DNA from: Nocardioides sp.
GTDB lineage: Bacteria > Actinomycetota > Actinomycetes > Propionibacteriales > Nocardioidaceae
Length of the DNA: 39,310 nucleotides
Assembly (NCBI GenBank): GCA_025937085.1
Contig: JAICSC010000002.1
Coordinates: 1-39,310 of the forward strand
Reading direction: 5' to 3'
Shown: positions 7,857 through 15,995 of the stretch, piece after piece
Numbering within the stretch: the first letter of the stretch is position 1
Layout: each line of letters begins with the position of its first letter
Translations under genes and position numbers: made by a program
Notes under the pieces: generated by a model
What the model was told of the DNA's origin: nothing
Databases searched by the model: none
What the model saw: only the letters and a program-made list of their open reading frames with translations

Positions 7857-9065
7857 TCAGATCCGGTACCCGTGCTCCCGCAGGCGCGTGGTCAGCGCCT
7901 CGGCGTGACTCTCGCCGCGCGTCTCGAGCTGGAGATGGACCTCGACCTCGTCGAGTGAGAGGTCCGGGTCGATCCGGGCGTGGGACACCTCGACGACGTT
8001 GGCGCCGGCCTCGCTGATGTCCGACAGCAACCGGGCGAGCCCACCGGGTCGGTCCGGGATGCGCAGGCGGAGGTTGAGGTAGCGACCCGCGGCAGCCATC
8101 CCGTGCTGGATGACCTTGCCGAGCAGCAGCGGATCGATGTTGCCGCCCGAGAGGACGCCGACGGTCGGCGTACCGAAGCGTGACGGGTCATCGAGGATCG
8201 CCGCGACCGCGGCCGCGCCGGCCGGCTCCACGACCATCTTCGCCCGCTCCAGGGTCGCGAGCACCGCCCGTGACAGCGAGGCCTCCGAAACGGTCACGAT
8301 CTCGTCCACCAGCTCGCGGACCGCGGTGAAGGTCACCTCACCCGGAAGGCCGACCGCGATGCCGTCGGCCATCGTCGACATCGAGTCGAGCTTGACCGGA
8401 TGGCCGGCCCGGAGGGATCCGGGGAAGGCCGCAGCGCCTGCGGCCTGCACCCCGATCACGCGTACGTCGGGATGGGTGGCCTTGACCGCGACCGCGATGC
8501 CACTGAGCAGCCCGCCTCCGCCGCACGGTACGACCACCGTCTCCACCTCGGGCGCCTGCTCGAGGATCTCCAGGCCGCAGGTGCCCTGTCCGGCCACGAC
8601 GTCGGCGTTGTCGAAGGGATGGATGAGGATGGCGCCGGTGCGGGCCCCGAACTCGCGCGCCTCGGCCAGCGCGTCCTCGAGATAGCGCCCGTGGAAGACG
8701 ACGTCCGCGCCGTACCCCCGGGTCGCCTTCTCCTTCGGGATCGGGGCGCCCTCGGGCATGAAGACGGTGGCCGTGATCCCGAGCGCCTGGGCGGCGAGGG
8801 CGACGCCCTGGGCGTGGTTGCCCGCGGACGCCGCGACGACACCGCGGGACTTCTCCTCGTCGGAGAGCCGCGACATCCGGGTGTAGGCGCCACGCACCTT
8901 GAAGGAGCCGGTGCGCTGGAGGTTCTCGCACTTGAGCAGCACCGAGCTGCCGGTCAGCGCCGAGAGCCAACGTGACTCCTCCATGGGAGTCCGCAACGCC
9001 AACGGCTGCACGGTCTCGGCGGCACGCTGGATGTCCGCCAGCGACACCTGCACCACGTCAGCCAT
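7857..9065 (-). CDS. ilvA: threonine ammonia-lyase (threonine dehydratase) with C-terminal ACT domain
   Basis: A 402-residue PLP enzyme converting threonine to 2-oxobutanoate and ammonia, the committed step of isoleucine synthesis. PLP-lysine motif: RTGSFKVRGAY with K56; the substrate loop is AASAGNHAQG; the phosphate-binding glycine loop is CGGGGLLSG (181-189); SGGN binds the PLP ring. A single ACT-type domain follows (about 325-402: LNLRLRIPDRPGGLARLLSDI...), the size of the 400-residue class rather than the 510-residue E. coli IlvA, which carries two regulatory subdomains. AAGGAGG sits 3-4 bases before the ATG. The gene starts inside the last codons of the AI-2E gene (8-base overlap), so they are co-transcribed. 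A catabolic role cannot be excluded. Confidence 0.92.
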   Translation of the reverse strand: MADVVQVSLADIQRAAETVQPLALRTPMEESRWLSALTGSSVLLKCENLQRTGSFKVRGAYTRMSRLSDEEKSRGVVAASAGNHAQGVALAAQALGITATVFMPEGAPIPKEKATRGYGADVVFHGRYLEDALAEAREFGARTGAILIHPFDNADVVAGQGTCGLEILEQAPEVETVVVPCGGGGLLSGIAVAVKATHPDVRVIGVQAAGAAAFPGSLRAGHPVKLDSMSTMADGIAVGLPGEVTFTAVRELVDEIVTVSEASLSRAVLATLERAKMVVEPAGAAAVAAILDDPSRFGTPTVGVLSGGNIDPLLLGKVIQHGMAAAGRYLNLRLRIPDRPGGLARLLSDISEAGANVVEVSHARIDPDLSLDEVEVHLQLETRGESHAEALTTRLREHGYRI

Positions 9066-10473
9066 CGTCCTCCTTCTCGGCACCCTCCCCGACATCGCTG
9101 CCGTCGCTCGGTGGCGCGTCGAACCGGTCTGCCAGACCGGCGTCGTCGGTGTCACCCACCCGGCCGTCGTCGGAGTCGTCCGCCGAACCCCCCGACCCGC
9201 CCGCGGTGCCGGGGTCCACCTCTCCGGTGGCTCGATAGTCCTGCTCGAGCGCCTGCTCCGGATCCGCCCCGACCTCGGTCTGCTCGGCGAGGTGCTGCAC
9301 GACGGCGTTCGCGGCTGCGGCGAAGGGCACCGCCACCAGTGCGCCGGCGATGCCGGCCACCAGGATCCCGGCGGCGATCGCGACGATGATGCCGAGCGGG
9401 TGGATGGCCACGAAGCGCCCCATCAGGAACGGCTGCAGCACGTGGCTCTCGATCTGCTGGACGGCGACGACACAGGCCAGCATCACCAGGGCGATCACGA
9501 TCCCGTGGTCGACGAAGGCCACGAGCACGGCCACCGTGCCGGCGACGAAGGCACCCACGATCGGGACGAACGCACCGAGGAAGACCAGCACCCCGATCGC
9601 GAACACGAACTGCACGCGCAGGATCGAGGCCGCGATCATCACGCCGGCGGCATCGGTGATGGCCACGATCACCGTCGCGCGCACGAACTGGGTCAGCGAG
9701 ATCCAGGCGACCCGGCCGGAGCTGTCGACGCGGGAGCGGGCGGCCCGCGGCGCGATCCGGACGATCCAGGACCAGATGCGCTCCCCGTCGGCGAGGAAGA
9801 AGTACGACGAGAACAGCACCAGGAAGAGCCCCGCCAGCACATGACCCAGCGCCGAGCCGACGTGGGTGGCCTGGCTGAGCACCTTGCCGCTCTTCGCCTG
9901 CTCGGCGAGGTTGTCCTGGGCCTTCTGTATGTAGTCGCTGATCTGGTTGTCGCTGAGGTGGAGGGGACCGGTCTTGAGCCAGTCCTTGACGTCGCCGAGT
10001 CCGGACGAGACCTGGGTGGCGAGGTCGTTGGCACCGTTGGCGACCTGCTGGCCGGCCAGGGCGAGCATCGCCGCGACGAACGCGAGCCCACCCAGGACGA
10101 CCACGAGGGCACCGAGCTTGCGGCGTACGCCGACACGCTCGAGGACGGTCACCAGGGGCGACCCGAGCGCCGTGATCAGGATCGCCACCACCAAGGGGAT
10201 GGTGAGCTCGGCGAAGAAGACGATCCCGCGGAACAGCCCGTAGGTCGCGACCGCGATCACGATCAGCCGCCACGACCAGGCCGCCGCCAGATCCAGCCCC
10301 CAGGGAACCTGGGCGCGGGAGAAGTTCGACGGGCCCGCCGCGACGGCGCTCTCGGCACTCCGCTGCTCGGCGCGCAGGTGCGCCCACTGGTGAGCCAGGC
10401 GCTCGGCCAGCCGCTCCCCGGACCCGCCCGAGGAGTCGGACCGGCCCGACGGCTCCGAGTCGTCGTTGCTCAC
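9058..10473 (-). CDS. AI-2E family transporter (PerM-like permease)
   Basis: A 471-residue polytopic membrane protein. A soluble N-terminus of about 70 residues precedes paired helices (WSWRLIVIAVATYGLFRGIVFF, LTIPLVVAILITALGSPLV). The conserved domain contains GHVLAGLFLVLFSSYFFLADGE, then FIVI-type helices and the signature GAFVPIVGAFVAGTVAVLVAF, with ESHVLQPFLMGRFVAIHPLGIIVAIAAG, the diagnostic AI-2E/PerM block. The C-terminus is a long acidic Asp/Gly/Ser tail. The family name comes from a few members that export autoinducer-2; others are sodium/proton antiporters or of unknown substrate, so transport of AI-2 here is not implied. It overlaps ilvA and lies 9 bases after the MutL-like gene. 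Confidence 0.9.
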   Translation of the reverse strand: MSNDDSEPSGRSDSSGGSGERLAERLAHQWAHLRAEQRSAESAVAAGPSNFSRAQVPWGLDLAAAWSWRLIVIAVATYGLFRGIVFFAELTIPLVVAILITALGSPLVTVLERVGVRRKLGALVVVLGGLAFVAAMLALAGQQVANGANDLATQVSSGLGDVKDWLKTGPLHLSDNQISDYIQKAQDNLAEQAKSGKVLSQATHVGSALGHVLAGLFLVLFSSYFFLADGERIWSWIVRIAPRAARSRVDSSGRVAWISLTQFVRATVIVAITDAAGVMIAASILRVQFVFAIGVLVFLGAFVPIVGAFVAGTVAVLVAFVDHGIVIALVMLACVVAVQQIESHVLQPFLMGRFVAIHPLGIIVAIAAGILVAGIAGALVAVPFAAAANAVVQHLAEQTEVGADPEQALEQDYRATGEVDPGTAGGSGGSADDSDDGRVGDTDDAGLADRFDAPPSDGSDVGEGAEKEDDG

Positions 10474-10482
10474 GGGGTCACC

Positions 10483-11820
10483 CTAGATGGCAGAGGGGAT
10501 GGCAGAGGCGAGCTGACCGACCAGGCGACGCGCGGCGTCACGGTGCTCGGCCGCCAGGAGGCCCGCCGCGGCCAGCACGTACTGCTCGTCGACGACGACC
10601 CCGGCCCTCCGGGGCAGCTGCCAGCCACCCTCGACCTCCCCGGTGCTGCCGGCGAGGACGCGCGCGGCGACCCCCGACCGACCGTGCCGCAGCACGCCCC
10701 CCGAGCCCACGAGCAGGTCGACCTCGCGGAGATCCTTGCCGCTGCGCTCGATGACTCGGCCTTCGGGGCTGACCACGACCCTGCTCCGACCCGCGTGCCG
10801 GCGCAGCGCCAGCCCGACGGCCTCGCGGGCGAGCTGCTCGTCGAGGTCGAGCTCCGCGTCGGACTCGGGCACGAAGCCGACGTCCTCACGCCGGCGTACG
10901 GCGGCCTCGGCGAGGTCGTCGCGGCCGGCCGCCTCCGCCGTGGTCACGGCCGACCAGCGCATCCCGAGGTCCCCTTCTACGGTGCGGGTGACCCGCGTGG
11001 TCGCGACCACCTCGCGACTCAGCCCGGAGTCCTCGGGGTCGAGCTCGACAACGCTGTGGACGTCGGTGGTGGCACCCCCGACGTCCACCACGGCGACGTC
11101 GCCGGCGACCTCGGCGAGGAGCTCGACGCCGGTCAGGACGAGGTCCGGCGTCGGGCCCCGGACCATGGCCGGGAAGTCGGCGCGGCTGCTGAGGTGCTTG
11201 CCGCCGATGACGTGGGACAGGAAGAGCTCCCGGATCGCGGCACGGGCACCGTCGGGGGTCAGGACGCCGATCCTCGGCACGATGTTGGGCGCGACCACGA
11301 GGGGGTGGTGGGCGAGGATCCCGGCCACGTCGGCCCGGGCGTCGACGTTGCCGGCGACGACGACCGGGCCCCGCCATACCTCGGCCAGTGCGCGGGCGCA
11401 GGTGAGGATCGCGTCCCGGTTGCCGCCGTCGGTGCCACCGGTCAGGAGCACGACATCGGGCTCGCTCTGCACGACCGTGACCGGGTCGTCCCCGCGACTG
11501 GCCGCGAGGACCGCGACCACCTTGCCGCCGCTCGACAGCGCCACCCGGCGTCCGGCCTCGGCGGTGACCAGCTCCTCGTTACCCACCACCGCGATCCGCA
11601 GGCCACCGCCGGCGCTGCTGCAGGCGAGGGTGCGCGCGTCCGCCGCGCGCACGTCCTGCTCGACGAGCGCGGCCACGCACGCGTCGTACCCGTCGAGGAC
11701 GTCGGTCCCGATGGTGGTCCGGTGCTCGGCGGCGGCGGCGATGCGCCCCTCGGCGAGGTCGACGAGCGAGGCCTTGGTGAAGGTCGATCCGAAGTCGACG
11801 CAGATCACGACGCTCACCAC
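10483..11820 (-). CDS. glutamate mutase MutL-type ATPase (ASKHA fold), orphan
   Basis: A 445-residue protein of the MutL/GlmL family, ATPases associated with coenzyme-B12-dependent glutamate mutase and presumed to reactivate or chaperone it. Not related to the DNA-repair MutL. Phosphate-1 motif CVDFGSTFTKASLVD (7-21); middle PDVVLLTGGTDGGNRDAIL; phosphate-2 motif VAVVDVGGATTDVHSVVEL; late LLVGSGGVLRH adenosine motif. The GTG at 11820 or the adjacent GTG at 11817 can start it. Neither mutase subunit (MutS/MutE) nor another B12 mutase lies in this window, so its partner is unknown. It is followed by AI-2E and ilvA and preceded by the 22-bp repeat array. Confidence 0.85.
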   Translation of the reverse strand: MVSVVICVDFGSTFTKASLVDLAEGRIAAAAEHRTTIGTDVLDGYDACVAALVEQDVRAADARTLACSSAGGGLRIAVVGNEELVTAEAGRRVALSSGGKVVAVLAASRGDDPVTVVQSEPDVVLLTGGTDGGNRDAILTCARALAEVWRGPVVVAGNVDARADVAGILAHHPLVVAPNIVPRIGVLTPDGARAAIRELFLSHVIGGKHLSSRADFPAMVRGPTPDLVLTGVELLAEVAGDVAVVDVGGATTDVHSVVELDPEDSGLSREVVATTRVTRTVEGDLGMRWSAVTTAEAAGRDDLAEAAVRRREDVGFVPESDAELDLDEQLAREAVGLALRRHAGRSRVVVSPEGRVIERSGKDLREVDLLVGSGGVLRHGRSGVAARVLAGSTGEVEGGWQLPRRAGVVVDEQYVLAAAGLLAAEHRDAARRLVGQLASAIPSAI

Positions 11821-11830
11821 TCACCCGCCG

Positions 11831-11937
11831 AGGTGGGACTTGTCCGCGGGTGAGGTGGGACCTGTCCGAGCTCGGAGAACTCCCACCTGGACGTCGGAGA
11901 ACTCCCACTTCGACCTCGGAGAACTCCCACTTCGGCG
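11831..11937. repeat. five-unit 22-bp array with an orientation switch, forming a 36-bp palindrome
   Basis: Two copies of an AGGTGGGAC(T/C)TGTCCG unit start at 11831 and 11853. Three copies of TCGGAGAACTCCCAC(C/T)T follow at 11872-11893, 11894-11915 and 11916-11937. Period is exactly 22 bp on both sides, and the second set is the imperfect reverse complement of the first. The switch is centred on GAGCTC (11868-11873), so 11853-11888 folds with only three mismatches in 18 pairs. It fills the gap between metB and the MutL-like gene. It could be a terminator, a multi-site operator or a dispersed intergenic repeat. Confidence 0.85.
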
Positions 11938-11938
11938 G

Positions 11939-13099
11939 TCAGGCGAGGGCACGGTCGAGGTCCGCGAGGAGGTCGTCGGCGGTCTCGATCCCGACGCTGA
12001 GCCGGACCAGGTCGGCCGGTACCTCGAGGTCCGTGCCGGCCACGCTCATGTGGGTCATCCGGCCGGGGTGCTCGATCAGGCTCTCGACGCCACCCAGGGA
12101 CTCGCCCAGCGTGAACACCTCCGCCCGCGCGCAGGCGGCGACCGCGGCCTGCTCGCCGTCGGCGTGCCGGAAGCTGACCATGCCTCCGAACCGCTTCATC
12201 TGCCTGGCGGCCACCGCATGACCGGGGTGCTCCGGGAGACCGGGGTAGATCACCTGCGAGACCTTCGGGTGGCCCGTCAGGAACTCGACGACCTTCTCGG
12301 CGTTGTCACAGTGCCGGTCCATGCGGACGCCAAGGGTCTTGATCCCGCGATGGGTGAGGAAGCAGTCGAAGGGCCCGGGTATGGCGCCCATCGAGTTCTG
12401 GTGGAAGGTGATCGCCTCGGCGAGGTCGAGGTCACGCACCACGACGGCGCCACCGACCACGTCGCTGTGCCCGCCGACGTACTTGGTCGTGGAGTGCACC
12501 GCGATGTCGGCGCCGAGGGTCAGCGGCTGCTGGAGGTACGGCGAGGCGAAGGTGTTGTCCACGACCAGCAGAGCCCCCGCGTCGTGCGCGATCGCGGCCA
12601 GCGCCTCGATGTCGCCGATCGTGAGCAGCGGGTTGGTGGGGGTCTCGACCCAGACGACGCGGGTGGTCCCGGGCCGGACGGCGGCCCGCACTGCGTCGAG
12701 GTCCGAGACGGGGGCGGGCGTGTGGTCGAGCCCCCAGCGCTGTTGGACCTTGTCGAACAGCCGGAACGTCCCGCCGTACGCGTCGTCCGGGATCACGCAG
12801 TGGTCGCCGGGCTTGGTCAGCGCGCGCAGGACCGTGTCCTCAGCGGCCAGGCCGCTCGCGAAGGCGAATCCCCGCTCCCCGTCTTCCAGGGCGGCCAGGG
12901 CGCCCTCGAGTGCGGTGCGTGTCGGGTTGGCGCTGCGGCTGTACTCATAGCCGCCACGCAGCCCGCCGACGCCGTCCTGCTTGTAGGTGCTGGTGGCGTA
13001 GATGGGTGGGATCACCGCGCCCGTGGTCGGGTCCGGCTCGTAGCCGGCATGGATCGCGCGGGTCTCGAAACCTGCCTTGTGGCGGTGCTCCTGGGTCAC
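11939..13099 (-). CDS. metB: cystathionine gamma-synthase/lyase-type PLP enzyme
   Basis: A 386-residue Cys/Met-metabolism PLP enzyme that joins an O-acylhomoserine to cysteine to give cystathionine. Motifs in order: ATRAIHAGY-type opening (TRAIHAGYEPDPTTGAV, 13-29), YEYSRSANPTRTALE (51-65), the PLP-contacting ASGLAAE (81-87), DNTFASPYLQQP (181-192) and PLP lysine K206 in VHSTTKYVGGHSD. The C-terminal SLGGVESLIEHPGRMTH is typical of the gamma-synthase branch. The GTG at 13099 fits the family length; its ribosome-binding site is poor. M. tuberculosis metB (Rv1079) likewise lies near greA and mca, which favours MetB over cystathionine gamma-lyase, though sequence alone does not exclude the latter. 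Confidence 0.88.
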   Translation of the reverse strand: MTQEHRHKAGFETRAIHAGYEPDPTTGAVIPPIYATSTYKQDGVGGLRGGYEYSRSANPTRTALEGALAALEDGERGFAFASGLAAEDTVLRALTKPGDHCVIPDDAYGGTFRLFDKVQQRWGLDHTPAPVSDLDAVRAAVRPGTTRVVWVETPTNPLLTIGDIEALAAIAHDAGALLVVDNTFASPYLQQPLTLGADIAVHSTTKYVGGHSDVVGGAVVVRDLDLAEAITFHQNSMGAIPGPFDCFLTHRGIKTLGVRMDRHCDNAEKVVEFLTGHPKVSQVIYPGLPEHPGHAVAARQMKRFGGMVSFRHADGEQAAVAACARAEVFTLGESLGGVESLIEHPGRMTHMSVAGTDLEVPADLVRLSVGIETADDLLADLDRALA

Positions 13100-13190
13100 G
13101 GGATCACGGTAGTGGGGGACCGCTGACGTGGTCTCGACAGGCTCGACAGGCGACGCAAGACCTCGTCGCCCGGGCCGGGAACGCTGCGAC

Positions 13191-13217
13191 CCTCCACGGT
13201 GTTGGACACTGTGGAGG
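13191..13217. promoter_or_regulatory. 27-bp palindrome upstream of msrA
   Basis: CCTCCACGGTGT-TGG-ACACTGTGGAGG: twelve bases on each side pair, with one G-T position, around a 3-base centre. It ends 30 bases before the msrA start, in the 148-base gap between divergent metB and msrA. Placement and symmetry suit an operator for a dimeric regulator; a 5' leader hairpin is the alternative. TTGGAC at the centre could also be part of a -35 element. Confidence 0.5.
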
Positions 13218-13247
13218 CACCATCCAGGTGCGCCAGAAGGAGTGACC

Positions 13248-13898
13248 GTGTCCATCTTCACCCGCCACAAGACGACGATGCCGACCGCCGACGACGCGTT
13301 GCCCGGTCGCGAGACCCGTCCGTTCGCCGTCGCGGACAAGCACGTCGTGCTCGACGCGCCCGTGATCACCGACGAGGTCCCCGCCCCCTACGAGGTCGCG
13401 ATCTTCGGGTTGGGCTGCTTCTGGGGCGCCGAGGAGATCTTCTGGCAGGTGCCGGGGGTCTGGTCGACGTCGGTCGGGTACGCCGGCGGGATCACGCCGA
13501 ACCCGACGTACGAGGAGGTCTGCACCGGCCGCACCGGCCACACCGAGGCGGTGCGAGTGGTCTACGACCCCGCACGCGTCTCGTACGCCGACCTGGTCAA
13601 GGCCTTCTTCGAGGTCCACGACCCCACGCAGGGCATGCGCCAGGGCAACGACGTCGGCACGCAGTACCGCTCCGCGATCTACTTCACGACGCCCGAGCAG
13701 GAGCAGACCGCCCGGGAGCTGACCAAGGTCTACGGCGACGAGCTGCACCGGCAGCGCATCGGCGACATCACCACCGAGATCCGCCCGGCCTCGGAGATCA
13801 CCTACTACTACGCCGAGGACCACCACCAGCAGTACCTGGCCAAGAACCCGTTCGGGTACCGCTGCCACGCCAAGACCGGGGTGGACTTTCCCGCCTGA
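13248..13898 (+). CDS. msrA: peptide-methionine (S)-S-oxide reductase MsrA
   Basis: A 216-residue enzyme that reduces methionine-S-sulfoxide in oxidised proteins. Catalytic motif [10 protein letters not shown] with nucleophile C57. Conserved blocks [45 protein letters not shown] and [16 protein letters not shown] follow in the usual order. The C-terminal GYRCHAKTG carries a likely recycling cysteine. The N-terminal extension of about 45 residues before the catalytic domain is as in the longer bacterial type. AAGGAG lies about 7 bases before the GTG start. It is transcribed away from metB, with the 27-bp palindrome directly upstream, so a redox-responsive regulator is plausible. Confidence 0.94.
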   Translation: MSIFTRHKTTMPTADDALPGRETRPFAVADKHVVLDAPVITDEVPAPYEVAIFGLGCFWGAEEIFWQVPGVWSTSVGYAGGITPNPTYEEVCTGRTGHTEAVRVVYDPARVSYADLVKAFFEVHDPTQGMRQGNDVGTQYRSAIYFTTPEQEQTARELTKVYGDELHRQRIGDITTEIRPASEITYYYAEDHHQQYLAKNPFGYRCHAKTGVDFPA

Positions 13899-13976
13899 CG
13901 GTGTCGTACCCGCCGCATCCCGTTCGTAGCGTAGGAGGAAGCGGACATCGGGTCCGCCCGAGCCGAGGGAGCGCAC

Positions 13977-14327
13977 ATGCCCGAGTACCTCATCTACTTC
14001 AACCAGCAGTGGGTCGGTGACCACACCGAGGAGTGGTTCCGCGGGCGCGGTCCACTCGCCAGGGCGGTCGTGGACGAGATCAAGGCGGCCGGGGAGTACG
14101 TCTTCGCCGGCGGCCTCGAGGAAGAGGACGGCCCGGTCTTCAGCGCCGACGCCACGAGCGGCACGCTGACGTTCACCGACGGGCCCTACGTCGAGACCAA
14201 GGAGTTCCTCGGCGGGCTCACGGTGGTGGACGTGGCCGACGAGGAAACGGCCAGGATGTGGGCCGGCAAGATCGCGGAAGCATGCGGCTGGCCGCAGGAG
14301 GTTCGCCGGTTCAAGTCCCCTGCCTAG
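13977..14327 (+). CDS. YCII-related (DGPF-type) domain protein
   Basis: A 116-residue ferredoxin-like alpha/beta protein. It opens MPEYLIYFNQQW, has GEYVFAGGLEEEDGPVFSAD and the signature block FTDGPYVETKEFLGGLTVVDVADEETARMWA, then a C-terminal 'EVRRF' ending. This is the YCII/DGPF family often found beside ECF sigma factors, but no sigma factor lies here. Some YCII domains have a weak catalytic His/Asp pair, though most have no known activity. GAGGGAG is positioned before the ATG. Upstream of it TAGCGT (about 13937) could serve as a -10 box, so it may have its own promoter rather than ride on msrA transcripts. Confidence 0.88.
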   Translation: MPEYLIYFNQQWVGDHTEEWFRGRGPLARAVVDEIKAAGEYVFAGGLEEEDGPVFSADATSGTLTFTDGPYVETKEFLGGLTVVDVADEETARMWAGKIAEACGWPQEVRRFKSPA

Positions 14328-14497
14328 CTGGCTCTGAGCCGTACCCCTGGCCTCCCGGCACCACGGGGTTTCCTCACCGAATGGTCCTCCCCGCCAGGCG
14401 GCCCGCCCACCGTTCAGGGTTCGCGGTCTCTCGGCGGATACTCCGGAAATCCACGACGGAGGGCTCCTACGCTTCACGTACCCGAGTTCCCCCTGAC

Positions 14498-14543
14498 CGC
14501 GCCCCTCCGGCCCGACACCCCCCCACGGGCCGGACGGGGCGCG
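14498..14543. terminator. long GC-rich hairpin between the YCII and ABC1 genes
   Basis: Bases 14328-14663 hold no gene. Inside them, CGCGCCCCTCCGGCCCG (14498-14514) pairs with CGGGCCGGA-C-GGGGCGCG (14526-14543): 17 pairs with one bulged C around an 11-base C-rich loop. There is no T-tract, as is common in actinobacterial terminators. It sits 170 bases after the YCII stop and 120 bases before the ABC1 start, so it could instead be a leader structure. C-rich copies of ACCCCCGCCG follow at about 14545-14575 with no further recognised signal. Confidence 0.5.
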
Positions 14544-14663
14544 TAACCCCCGCCGGTCTCCGCAACCCCCGCCGATGGCGCGAAAGCCCCGCCGGCCGAG
14601 CCTGTCGGGACCACCCTCCGCGGGGCGCTGACGACGTGTGGGCCGGTCAGGGAGAATGACCAC

Positions 14664-15995
14664 ATGACCGAGCTGCCCCGCAGAGCCGTCGCGCGCACCG
14701 CGCGGTTGGCGGCGCTGCCGTTGGGGTACGCCGGCCGGAACGCACTCGGGCTCGGCAAACGCCTCGGCGGCCGATCGGCCGAGGCCGTGATGGGTGAGAT
14801 CCAGCAGCGCACCGCCGAGCAGCTGTTCCGGACCCTGGGCGAGCTCAAGGGCGGGGCGATGAAGTTCGGTCAGGCGATGTCCGTGCTCGAGGCCGCGCTG
14901 CCGGACGAGATGGTCGCGCCGTACCGTACCGAGCTGACCCGGCTCCAGGACTCCGCTCCGCCGATGCCCACCCAGACCGTGCGCGACCAGATAGCGGGCG
15001 ACCTGGGCGCCGACTGGAGGGACGACCTGGTCTGGCTCGACGGAGGCCCGACCGCGGCGGCGAGCATCGGGCAGGTCCATCGCGGTCGCTGGCGCGATGA
15101 CCGCGAGGTCGCGGTCAAGGTGCAGTACCCCGGCGCCGGCGAGGCGCTGCAGTCCGACCTCCGCCAGCTCGCGCGACTCGCTCGCACGATCGGTCCGCTG
15201 GTCCCGGGTGTCGAGGTCAGGCCGCTGGTCGAGGAGCTGCAGGCACGAGCGAAGGACGAGCTCGACTACGCCCTCGAGGCCGAGGCGCAACGGGCGTTCG
15301 CCGACGCCTTCCGCGACGACCCCGACATCGTCGTTCCCGACGTCGTCGCCGTCGGGCACCAGGTCCTGGTCACCGAGTGGCTGGAGAGCCCCGCCTCGCT
15401 CGCGTCGGTCATCCGTGACGGCACCCAGGCCGAGCGCGACCACTACGGCGAGCTGTTCGTGCGTTTCCTGTTCGCCGCTCCGCCGCGCACCGGGATGCTG
15501 CACGCCGACCCCCACCCCGGCAACTTCCGGATCCTCCCTCGCGCCGACGGGAGCCCCGGCCGCCTGGGGGTGCTCGACTACGGCGCGGTCGCGCGGCTCC
15601 CGGATGCAGGCCTGCCCGAGGCGATGGGCCGGCTGATCCGCATCGCCGGCGACCGGGCGCCCGACGAGCTGGTGACCGGGTTGCGCCAGGAGGGTTTCAT
15701 CAAGCCCGGCGTCGACGTCGACCCGGCGCTCGTCCTCGACTACCTCGCCCCGTTCGTCGAGCCGACGCTGGTCGAGCGGTTCCGGTTCTCCCGGGAGTGG
15801 ATGCAGGCTCAGTTCCAGCGGATCAACAACCCCCGGGAACCGGCGTACGCCGTGGCGCTCAAGCTCAACCTGCCGCCGGCGTACCTCCTCATCCACCGCA
15901 CCTGGCTCGGTGGGGTCGGGGTGCTCAGCCAGCTCGGCGCCGAGGCGCCGTTCCGGGCGATCCTGGAGGAGCACCTCCCGGGCTTCGCCTCCTGA
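14664..15995 (+). CDS. ABC1/AarF (UbiB, ADCK-type) atypical kinase
   Basis: A 443-residue protein kinase-like protein. The family-defining KxGQ motif is MKFGQ (66-70), replacing the normal nucleotide-loop geometry; it is followed by PTAAASIGQVHRG (129-141), where the A-rich loop stands in for the Gly-rich loop. The ATP lysine is K152 in VAVKVQYPG. The catalytic loop is LHADPHPGNFRIL and the metal-binding motif LDYGAVARL. Relatives control ubiquinone or other isoprenoid-lipid biosynthesis through ATPase activity. Actinobacteria with menaquinone also carry several copies of unclear role. No membrane segment is obvious. The ATG at 14664 follows GTCAGGGAG. Confidence 0.9.
   Translation: MTELPRRAVARTARLAALPLGYAGRNALGLGKRLGGRSAEAVMGEIQQRTAEQLFRTLGELKGGAMKFGQAMSVLEAALPDEMVAPYRTELTRLQDSAPPMPTQTVRDQIAGDLGADWRDDLVWLDGGPTAAASIGQVHRGRWRDDREVAVKVQYPGAGEALQSDLRQLARLARTIGPLVPGVEVRPLVEELQARAKDELDYALEAEAQRAFADAFRDDPDIVVPDVVAVGHQVLVTEWLESPASLASVIRDGTQAERDHYGELFVRFLFAAPPRTGMLHADPHPGNFRILPRADGSPGRLGVLDYGAVARLPDAGLPEAMGRLIRIAGDRAPDELVTGLRQEGFIKPGVDVDPALVLDYLAPFVEPTLVERFRFSREWMQAQFQRINNPREPAYAVALKLNLPPAYLLIHRTWLGGVGVLSQLGAEAPFRAILEEHLPGFAS

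Noticed and set aside
10483-11820. DNA mismatch repair protein MutL
   Set aside because: The name is shared only. The protein has ASKHA phosphate motifs (DFGSTFTK, DVGGATTD), not the GHKL ATPase motifs of the repair protein.
8899-11853. A 984-codon open frame on the plus strand
   Set aside because: It runs antisense to ilvA, the AI-2E gene and the MutL-like gene, and its translation is Gly/Asp/Arg/His-rich with no domain pattern. Long antisense frames are common in high-GC DNA.
11831-11937. CRISPR-like array
   Set aside because: The 22-bp units are directly adjacent without spacers, two are inverted, and no cas gene is near.
13128-13155. Copy of a mobile intergenic repeat (TCTCGACAGGCTCGACAGG)
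   Set aside because: It resembles repeats I recall from Nocardioides intergenic regions, but only a short stretch is present and there are no defined ends or second copy here.
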